Shown: piece by piece, positions 1 through 4,407 of the stretch
Numbering within the stretch: the first letter of the stretch is position 1
Layout of the letters: each line of letters opens with the position of its first letter
Origin: CAZVAR01 sp964625225
GTDB lineage: Bacteria > Pseudomonadota > Alphaproteobacteria > JAJUGE01
Direction of reading: 5' to 3'
DNA length: 7,043 nucleotides
NCBI GenBank assembly: GCA_964625225.1
Contig: CAZVAR010000167.1
Span: forward strand, 1-7,043
Position numbers and translations under genes: made by a program
The notes under the pieces: generated by a model
The model's database searches: none
What the model was told of the DNA's origin: nothing
Seen by the model: only the letters and a program-made list of their open reading frames with translations

Positions 1-373
1 CCATCCAGGCCAGCTTGTAATCGTATTTCGGCGTGTCGGCCGGATTGCCGTTGGGCAGATAGAGCGAGGCGATGCGCATGCCGCCGATCGTGGCTTCGAC
101 ATAGCGCGCCTGGTCGTCGGCCGGGTCGCCCGGCAGCACCTGCAGCACATCCTCCGGCTCCCGGCGCGACAGGATGGCGACGCCGTTATAGGCGCGCTGG
201 CCGACCGCGACGCAGCGATAGCCGACCGCCTCGAGCTCGAGGCGGGGAAAGGCCTCCGCGGTCGTCTTGGTCTCCTGGAGCAGCACGACGTCCGGTGCGG
301 CGCGGTCGAGCCAGGCCAGCACCGCGGGCAGCCGGACCTTGATCGAGTTGACGTTCCACGCCGCGATCTTCAT
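1..373 (-). CDS. xthA: Exodeoxyribonuclease III, N-terminal part (runs off the window)
   Basis: Exonuclease III / AP endonuclease of base excision repair, a cytoplasmic Mg-dependent enzyme that cuts DNA 5' to abasic sites and trims 3' ends. The first 124 residues are present; the C-terminal half lies beyond the window. The protein opens MKIAAWNVNSIKVRLP. N7 lies in the WNVNS motif, E34 in LQETK is the metal-binding glutamate, YNGVAILS follows at 62-69, and LYLPNG at 104-109 holds the conserved active-site tyrosine (Y105). These are the expected blocks of the endonuclease/exonuclease/phosphatase fold in the expected order. The ATG at 373 is preceded by a GGGGGAG ribosome binding site 4 bases upstream, slightly close. 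It lies downstream of erpA on the same strand with a 98-base gap that holds a possible promoter and a hairpin, so it may be expressed independently. The family assignment is secure; the xthA symbol is by family. Confidence 0.93.
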   Translation of the reverse strand, partial: MKIAAWNVNSIKVRLPAVLAWLDRAAPDVVLLQETKTTAEAFPRLELEAVGYRCVAVGQRAYNGVAILSRREPEDVLQVLPGDPADDQARYVEATIGGMRIASLYLPNGNPADTPKYDYKLAWM

Positions 374-404
374 GCCACTCCCCCGCCCGTGATGCCGGGC
401 CGTG

Positions 405-426
405 TCCGGAGCCGTCCTGCTCCGGA
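405..426 (-). terminator. GC-rich hairpin between erpA and xthA
   Basis: Perfect 8-bp inverted repeat, TCCGGAGC / GCTCCGGA, with a 6-base loop (413-418). It lies 46 bases past the erpA stop and about 30 bases before the xthA ATG. No T-run follows on either strand, so it is not a classical intrinsic terminator. It may act as an end-protecting or attenuating stem for erpA mRNA, or sit at the very 5' end of an xthA transcript. The structure is seen directly; the function is inferred. Confidence 0.3.
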
Positions 427-430
427 GAAG

Positions 431-460
431 GAGCTAGCGGGCGGCGGCGGCCCGCGTCAA
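431..460 (-). promoter_or_regulatory. Candidate xthA promoter
   Basis: Read on the minus strand there is TTGACG (460-455), an 18-bp spacer and TAGCTC (436-431). The -35 element matches the TTGAC core and is identical to that of the two imu promoters in this window. The -10 is weaker and the spacer one base longer. Transcription would start near 424, giving a leader of about 50 bases before the xthA ATG. It starts just after the erpA stop codon, which fits an intergenic promoter. Confidence 0.35.
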
Positions 461-471
461 GCCGGGCCGCG

Positions 472-825
472 TCACAGTGCGAAGGAGCTGCCACAGCCGC
501 AGGAGGAGGTGGCGTTGGGATTGCGGATGGCGAAATGCGCCCCCGCCAGCTCCTCGACGAAGTCGATCTCGGCGCCGCTGAGAAGCTCGAGCGAGACGTC
601 GTCGATCACCACCCGGGCGCCGTCGCGCTCGAACAGGTGATCGTCCGCGTTGCGCTCGGTGTCGAAGCTGAAGCCGTACTGGAATCCGGAGCAGCCGCCG
701 CCGGACACCGAGACCCGCAGCATCACGCCGTCGCCGCCTTCCATGTCGAGCAGCGCCGCGATGCGCTTCGCCGCACTGTCGCTGATGTTGATGACGCCCG
801 GCGCCATGGTGGCAGTCTCAGCCAT
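472..825 (-). CDS. erpA: Iron-sulfur cluster insertion protein ErpA (A-type carrier)
   Basis: A-type Fe-S carrier that receives clusters from the Isc/Suf scaffold and delivers them to apo-proteins in the cytoplasm. The 117-residue length is normal for the family. The three cluster-binding cysteines are visible: C45 in GGGCSGFQYGF, and C109 and C111 in the C-terminal SSCGCGSSF. The middle part (RVVIDDVSLELLSGAEIDFVEE, about 71-92) matches the HesB/IscA fold. The CGCGSSF tail and lack of insertions favour ErpA over IscA or SufA, but family members are hard to separate on sequence alone. The ATG at 825 is preceded by GGGAG about 8 bases upstream; a second in-frame ATG (residue 7) is less well placed. 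It has its own promoter in the gap after imuB, so it is unlikely to depend on the SOS promoter of imuB. Complex I subunits, encoded further along this window, are typical Fe-S client proteins. Confidence 0.92.
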   Translation of the reverse strand: MAETATMAPGVINISDSAAKRIAALLDMEGGDGVMLRVSVSGGGCSGFQYGFSFDTERNADDHLFERDGARVVIDDVSLELLSGAEIDFVEELAGAHFAIRNPNATSSCGCGSSFAL

Positions 826-861
826 CGTCCGCTCCCGCGCGATTCCTCGAAGCCTGCTTGA

Positions 862-889
862 TATCTAAGGGTCTGCGAGCGGCTGTCAA
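862..889 (-). promoter_or_regulatory. erpA promoter
   Basis: Read on the minus strand: TTGACA (889-884, full -35 consensus), a 16-bp spacer, then TAGATA (867-862). Transcription would start near 855, leaving a leader of about 30 bases before the erpA ATG. The element lies between the imuB stop (956) and erpA, giving erpA a transcription start independent of imuB. I see no clear IscR or RirA operator around it. Confidence 0.5.
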
Positions 890-955
890 TTCACCCGGGG
901 GCGGGCCGGCCGGGTCCGGACCGCTGGGGACGGGCCGTTCGCCGTCGTCCGCGGT

Positions 956-2509
956 TCAGGCGAAGACCCCGTGGAGGAACCAGCCCGGCCGGATCTGCGC
1001 CTCGGGCAGATACAGGCCTTCCCGAAAGATCCAGAAGCGCCGGCCCCCCGTGTCCTCGAGGCAATAATAATCGCGCGTCCGTGCCGCCGCCGGAAGATCC
1101 GGGCCGTCTCGCCACCATTCCGGGGCAATCCGCTCCGGGCCGTCGGCGCGGCGGACCCGGTGGGCGATTCGGCGCCAGGAGAACAGGGCGGGCGGCGCGT
1201 CCGGCAGCAGCGCCACCGCCTCGATCGGCTCCGGCCGGGAGAGCAGGCGCACGGGCCGCGGCCGTGCCGCCGGCCACGGCCGCCCGGCAGGGGACGAGGC
1301 CCGCAGCGCCGGAAGCAGCCGGACAGCGCGCTCCGGGATATGGCTCTCGTGCAGCATCTGGCGCACGACGTTCCGCTGTCCCAGCCGCGCGCTCAGACGG
1401 TCGATCAGCAGGCCGAGGGCCGCCGGATCGGCCGCCGCGTCGGCGCCGTCGCGTCCGAGGCGGAGCTGGAGCGGCGCGAGCGGCTCGGTCCGCGGCGCCG
1501 TCAGAATCGCGACCTCGGTTCCGCCATCCAGATCGACCGCCGCCAAAGGCTCGCGCAGCAGGCGGAGCAGATGGTCGGGGTCGCGCACCGGCCGGCTGGT
1601 GCCGGCCGCGGCGCGCCGTATCCGCCCGTCGACGCCGTACAGGGTCAGCTCCAGCCGGCGCACGCCGAGTCGCTCCCGCTCCAGCCGGGTGCACAGCGCC
1701 TCGATCAGGCGACGGGCCGCGAGCGCGATGTCCTCCGGTCGGCCGACCGGCTCGGGAAAGGCCAGCCGTACCCGGTAGGGCGGCACCGGCAGCCGCGGCG
1801 AGACCGGCTCGAACAAGCGATCGAGGGCCATGTCCAGCCGGCGCAGCAGGAGCGGGCCGAACCGGGCGGCAAGCGGTGCCCGCGGCAGCGCGTAGAGATC
1901 GCCGATCCGGCGCAGGCCGACCCGGTGCAGGGCGGCGACCGTCTCCTCGGGCAGACGCAGGCCGGCGACCGGCAGGCCGGCGATCGCCGCCGCCACGGCG
2001 CCGGCCGGTATGACGGGGTCGCCGTCGTAGCGGGCCAGCGCCCAGGCCGCGCCGGGCGTCTCGGCGATGGCGGCGCGGCTTGCGAAGCCGAGGCGGTCGA
2101 GCCGGCTCCTGAGGTCGGCGAGCAGCGCGTGCTCGCCGCCGAACAGATGGGCGCAGCCGGTGATGTCGAGCCAGAGGCCGTCGGAGCCGTCCAGCGCCAC
2201 GACCGGCGTGTAGCAGCCGCACCAGTCGGCCAGCGCGGCGAGCGCGCGGGCATCGGCGGCCGGATCGGCCTCGACCGTATGCAGGTCGGAGCGCAGGGCG
2301 CGGGCATCGGCGAGCGGCAGGCCGGGGACGATGCCGGCCGCCCGCGCCGCGGCATCGGGGACGGCGATCAGCGCCCGGCCGCCCTCGGCTCGGACCGTCG
2401 CCAGCGGCCGGTCGGAGGCGACCGGGCGGTCCGCCCGGCGCAGCCGGTCGGTCGCGAAGCTCGGCAGCCAAAGCGAGAGAATCCGCCGCTCCGAACCCTC
2501 CGAACGCAT
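956..2509 (-). CDS. imuB: ImuB, catalytically inactive Y-family DNA polymerase homologue
   Basis: Adaptor protein of the SOS mutasome: in characterised systems ImuB links ImuA and the error-prone polymerase DnaE2 to the beta sliding clamp. It has 517 residues, a usual family length. The N-terminus (ERRILSLWLPSFATDRLRR, 7-25) is the ImuB form of the Y-polymerase palm, without the metal-binding Asp of active DinB. The equivalent of the DinB SxDE motif reads DGSDGLWLDITG (107-118), so catalytic acids are also missing there. A helix-hairpin-helix region follows (about 184-231). The C-terminus has the ImuB signature GPERIAPEWWR (457-467), RDYY (479-482), GRRFWIFREG (489-498) and WFLHGVFA (510-517). 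The clamp-binding position after PLAP reads QLRLG (348-352), weaker than the usual QLxLF/W. The ATG at 2509 directly precedes the conserved N-terminus, has a GGGGGTGA Shine-Dalgarno-like stretch and lies 42 bases from the LexA box; the frame stays open upstream to a start at 2647, but that would run through the promoter. imuA is not adjacent: ridA lies between. Confidence 0.92.
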   Translation of the reverse strand: MRSEGSERRILSLWLPSFATDRLRRADRPVASDRPLATVRAEGGRALIAVPDAAARAAGIVPGLPLADARALRSDLHTVEADPAADARALAALADWCGCYTPVVALDGSDGLWLDITGCAHLFGGEHALLADLRSRLDRLGFASRAAIAETPGAAWALARYDGDPVIPAGAVAAAIAGLPVAGLRLPEETVAALHRVGLRRIGDLYALPRAPLAARFGPLLLRRLDMALDRLFEPVSPRLPVPPYRVRLAFPEPVGRPEDIALAARRLIEALCTRLERERLGVRRLELTLYGVDGRIRRAAAGTSRPVRDPDHLLRLLREPLAAVDLDGGTEVAILTAPRTEPLAPLQLRLGRDGADAAADPAALGLLIDRLSARLGQRNVVRQMLHESHIPERAVRLLPALRASSPAGRPWPAARPRPVRLLSRPEPIEAVALLPDAPPALFSWRRIAHRVRRADGPERIAPEWWRDGPDLPAAARTRDYYCLEDTGGRRFWIFREGLYLPEAQIRPGWFLHGVFA

Positions 2510-2550
2510 CGTCACCCCCGTTGCTCTGTCAGTCCCGTTGCGTTGCCGAT

Positions 2551-2565
2551 GTTCCTGTTTTGTTC
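2551..2565 (-). promoter_or_regulatory. LexA box of imuB
   Basis: Direct repeat GTTC-N7-GTTC (GAAC-N7-GAAC on the coding strand), which is the established alphaproteobacterial LexA operator. Spacing is exact: 2551-2554, seven bases, 2562-2565. The promoter-proximal GAAC forms the end of the -10 element TAGAAC, so bound LexA would block polymerase. A second copy with the same layout lies in front of imuA. Confidence 0.85.
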
Positions 2566-2590
2566 TAGAGCGGCGGCCCGGCCGCGTCAA
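2562..2590 (-). promoter_or_regulatory. SOS promoter of imuB
   Basis: On the minus strand: TTGACG (2590-2585), a 17-bp spacer, TAGAAC (2567-2562). Start of transcription is expected near 2555, inside the LexA box, about 45 bases before the imuB ATG. Both elements and the spacing are identical to the imuA promoter. Confidence 0.7.
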
Positions 2591-2664
2591 GGTGGTGGGA
2601 GCCGCCCGTCCTGTCCGATACACTGCCGGTGTCGAATGCGAACGCACCGAAGGGAGTGGACACC

Positions 2665-3024
2665 ATGGCCATCCAGCGTCACGACATCACCAGCGGCCCC
2701 GGCCCGCGCATGAGCCGGTGCGTCGTCAACGGCGACATGGTCTATCTCGCCGGCCTGGTGGCCCGCGACAGCACCAAGGACGTCAAGGGGCAGACCCAGG
2801 ATATCCTCGACCAGATCGACGCCTATCTGCAGAAGGCCGGCACCAGCAAGTCCAAGCTGCTGACCGCCCAACTCTGGCTGACCGACATGAAGAACTTCGC
2901 GGACATGAACGCGGTCTGGAACGCCTGGGTGGATCCGGAGAACCCGCCCGCCCGCGCCTGCGTCCAGGCCCAGCTCGCGCGGCCGGACATTCTGGTCGAG
3001 ATCATGGTGACGGCGACGAAGTAG
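2665..3024 (+). CDS. RidA-family (YjgF/YER057c/UK114) enamine/imine deaminase
   Basis: Small Rid protein of 119 residues. Rid enzymes hydrolyse reactive enamine/imine intermediates (for example 2-aminoacrylate made by PLP enzymes) to keto acids and ammonia, usually as cytoplasmic trimers. Visible family features are VYLAGLVARD (26-35), the block around QTQDILDQID (43-52), and the C-terminal PPARACVQAQL...ILVEIMVTA with R97, which aligns with the substrate-carboxylate-binding arginine of active RidA, and E112. These suggest a working deaminase; the exact subfamily and substrate are unknown. The ATG at 2665 has AGGGAG 8 bases upstream. An in-frame GTG at 2629 would add 12 unconserved residues and is less likely. 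The gene lies head-to-head with imuB (155-base gap) and tail-to-tail with imuA, thus splitting the imu pair. A weak -10-like TACACT (2619-2624) without a good -35 is the only promoter hint. Confidence 0.9.
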   Translation: MAIQRHDITSGPGPRMSRCVVNGDMVYLAGLVARDSTKDVKGQTQDILDQIDAYLQKAGTSKSKLLTAQLWLTDMKNFADMNAVWNAWVDPENPPARACVQAQLARPDILVEIMVTATK

Positions 3025-3071
3025 GGGTGGTCCTCCGTCCCGGCCGTAGGGCGCCCTTGCGGCGCTCGAAT

Positions 3072-3101
3072 CGGCGGCCGTTCACCGGGCGGCGGCCGTT
3101 C
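3072..3101. repeat. 12-bp direct repeat at the imuA/ridA junction
   Basis: The 12-mer CGGCGGCCGTTC occurs at 3072-3083 and again at 3090-3101. The imuA stop codon (3084-3082) overlaps the end of the first copy. It is followed by a perfect 12-bp palindrome, GGGCGGCCGCCC (3102-3113). The segment encodes the Ala/Arg-rich tail of ImuA. It may be simple GC-rich sequence expansion or a weak bidirectional stem region between converging genes; no T-run is present. Confidence 0.4.
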
Positions 3102-3888
3102 GGGCGGCCGCCCCGGAGGGTGGGGAGGTGACCCCGCGGGGCCGGGGTGGCGCGGCCTCCTGGGCCAGGACCAATCCCGGCCCGGTCCCGCTTCCCAGCC
3201 ATGCCAGCCGCCACATTCCCGGCCGCCCGCCGCGGCAGCGGAGCAGCTCGGCCTGCCAGTGCGACCGGTCGGAAACCGCCCCCTCGGCCGGACCGGGCAG
3301 GGGGGAGAGCCGCCAGCGCGTCCGGGCGGCCGTCGGCCCGGCCGCGTCGGCATGGGGGCGAAGCAGGAGGGCAGGGGTGCCGCTCGCGGCGGCGGCGAGC
3401 TGGAGCCGGCGGGCGGCGGCGAGATCGATCTTCTCGACCTCGCCGACCACCGCGGCCAGGACCGGCGCACGCAAGCCTTCCTCCATCGCCCACAGCGCCT
3501 CGGTGTCGCAGCGGGCGCGGGCGAGGATCAGCCGCGCCGGGTCGAGCCCGAAGGCGAGCAGGCCCGGCCCGTAGAGGATTCCGGGGGAATCGCCGCGGCA
3601 CGCGCGCGCGGCGTCGTTGCTGCACCACAGCGCGGTCCCGCCCCCGGCGGTCAGCCGCCCCAGCAGCATCGCGCAGAAGCCGACCGCCGCCCCGTCCCCG
3701 CCGGCGCCGCCCGGGCCGACGACCTCGTGCAGTGCGCCGCGGACGAGTCCGCCGCCGGGCAGCGCCGCATCGATCTCCGGGATGCCGAACGGCAGCACCG
3801 CGGCGGCTTCCGGCGCCGAGCCGCCGCCCTCGATCGCGGCGATGCGCGCACGCAACGCGTTCAGCAGTGCGGAATGCCTGGGCGGCAC
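3082..3888 (-). CDS. imuA: ImuA, RecA-like SOS mutagenesis protein
   Basis: Component of the ImuA-ImuB-DnaE2 translesion mutasome. ImuA is related to RecA/SulA and contacts ImuB and DnaE2. It has 268 residues, within the range of proteobacterial ImuA. Family landmarks are PFGIPEIDAALPGGGLVRG (33-51), LHEVVG (53-58), the segment GILYGPGLLAFGLDPARLILARA (103-125) and the C-terminal WQAELLRCRGGRPGMWRLAW (211-230). The P-loop position reads GPGGAGGDGA (58-67) with no GKT/GKS, so ATP binding by a classical Walker A is doubtful. The tail beyond about 247 is Pro/Ala-rich and probably disordered. The start is a GTG at 3888, chosen because AAGGAG lies 9 bases upstream and the SOS promoter only about 35 bases upstream; no in-frame ATG lies nearby. 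It is convergent with ridA (57-base gap) and separated from imuB, unlike the usual operon. Confidence 0.88.
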   Translation of the reverse strand: MPPRHSALLNALRARIAAIEGGGSAPEAAAVLPFGIPEIDAALPGGGLVRGALHEVVGPGGAGGDGAAVGFCAMLLGRLTAGGGTALWCSNDAARACRGDSPGILYGPGLLAFGLDPARLILARARCDTEALWAMEEGLRAPVLAAVVGEVEKIDLAAARRLQLAAAASGTPALLLRPHADAAGPTAARTRWRLSPLPGPAEGAVSDRSHWQAELLRCRGGRPGMWRLAWLGSGTGPGLVLAQEAAPPRPRGVTSPPSGAAARTAAAR

Positions 3889-3897
3889 CGTCGCGGG

Positions 3898-3903
3898 CTC
3901 CTT
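3898..3903 (-). promoter_or_regulatory. Ribosome binding site setting the imuA GTG start
   Basis: AAGGAG on the minus strand, 9 bases before the GTG at 3888. It is the strongest Shine-Dalgarno match in the imuA leader and decides the non-ATG start. Confidence 0.6.
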
Positions 3904-3918
3904 CGATCCGGCGGGTTT

Positions 3919-3933
3919 GTTCTCATTTTGTTC
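3919..3933 (-). promoter_or_regulatory. LexA box of imuA
   Basis: Direct repeat GTTC-N7-GTTC (3919-3922 and 3930-3933), GAAC-N7-GAAC on the coding strand. It matches the alphaproteobacterial LexA operator exactly. On the coding strand the -10 and box read TAGAACAAAA then three bases then GAACA, the same as at imuB, so the two operators look like copies of one promoter unit. Confidence 0.85.
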
Positions 3934-3958
3934 TAGAAGAGGCCGGCCGCGGCGTCAA
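3930..3958 (-). promoter_or_regulatory. SOS promoter of imuA
   Basis: On the minus strand: TTGACG (3958-3953), a 17-bp spacer, TAGAAC (3935-3930), the last four bases being the first half of the LexA box. Transcription would start near 3923, about 35 bases before the GTG. The promoter lies between the AtuA-like stop codon (4000) and imuA, so imuA does not need read-through from the AtuA genes. Confidence 0.7.
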
Positions 3959-3966
3959 GCGCGAAG

Positions 3967-3995
3967 GGCGCCGCGCCGGGTGCCGGGGCGGCGCC
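3967..3995 (-). terminator. Strong GC hairpin after the AtuA gene pair
   Basis: Perfect 8-bp stem GGCGCCGC / GCGGCGCC with a 13-base loop. It begins 5 bases past the stop codon of the AtuA-like small gene and ends 9 bases before the imuA -35 element. There is no T-run after it on the minus strand. Its position favours a transcription barrier or mRNA 3'-end stem that insulates imuA, but that is inference. Confidence 0.35.
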
Positions 3996-3999
3996 GGCC

Positions 4000-4407
4000 C
4001 TATGCCGGGGAGGCCATCCCGTAGCGCCGGCGCTCCGCCTCGATGCCGGCGCGTGCGGCCTCCAGGAGGCCGCGCGGGGCGCGCAGCGGCATCGACAGCA
4101 CGCGGAAGGCCAGGGTCTTGCCGTGGCCGTCGAGGCCGAGGCTGTGATTGACGCCGCCCTGGAGCACGTCGTCGATCACGAAATTGAGGGCGGCGAGGCG
4201 GGGCAGCTCGTAGCGGATCGCGCGCGTGGCGCCGCGATGGGCGAACAGGGCCAGGACCCGCTCGGCCGTGACCTGTTCCGCCAGGAACGGCCAGGCGCCC
4301 GGATCGTAGGCGATGACGCTGACATTGATGCGGTTGCCCTTGTCGCCGGTCCGGCCGTGGGCGAGGTCGTGCAGCCGGCAGGCGACCAGCTCGTCGTCAG
4401 ATCTCAT
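4000..4407 (-). CDS. AtuA-related small protein (C-terminal AtuA-like domain)
   Basis: A 135-residue protein matching the small C-terminal domain that in long AtuA-type proteins follows the DUF1446 part. Landmarks are HDLAHGRTGDKGN (13-25) with INVSVIAY (27-34), and LNFVIDDVLQGGV (74-86) with NHSLGLDGHGKTL (87-99). The biochemical role is not established; genes of this type occur with AtuA in acyclic terpene and acyl-CoA catabolic clusters. The ATG at 4407 overlaps the end of the upstream AtuA gene by 11 bases. This implies translational coupling and 1:1 production of what are elsewhere two parts of one polypeptide. Its own Shine-Dalgarno is weak (GGTGGTGG), consistent with coupling. An open frame further upstream lacks the conserved N-terminus and is ignored. 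Confidence 0.85.
   Translation of the reverse strand: MRSDDELVACRLHDLAHGRTGDKGNRINVSVIAYDPGAWPFLAEQVTAERVLALFAHRGATRAIRYELPRLAALNFVIDDVLQGGVNHSLGLDGHGKTLAFRVLSMPLRAPRGLLEAARAGIEAERRRYGMASPA

Noticed and set aside
891..2471. A 526-codon minus-strand frame inside imuB in another frame
   Set aside because: Same strand, shifted frame; composition is low-complexity Arg/Pro/Ala/Gly and the ImuB frame carries all conserved motifs.
2493..2505. GAAC-CCTCC-GAAC inside the start of imuB as a second LexA box
   Set aside because: The spacer is 5 bases instead of the 7 required for the alphaproteobacterial LexA operator, and it lies within the coding region.
971..2713. A long open frame on the plus strand (580 codons) opposite imuB
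   Set aside because: It is antisense to a well-conserved imuB, is Arg/Gln/Gly-rich without any family motif, and arises from the high-GC codon bias of the opposite strand.
3147..4151. A 334-codon plus-strand open frame opposite imuA
   Set aside because: Extremely Arg/Pro/Ala-rich, crosses the imuA promoter and the AtuA-like gene end, and has no family signature; a high-GC artefact.
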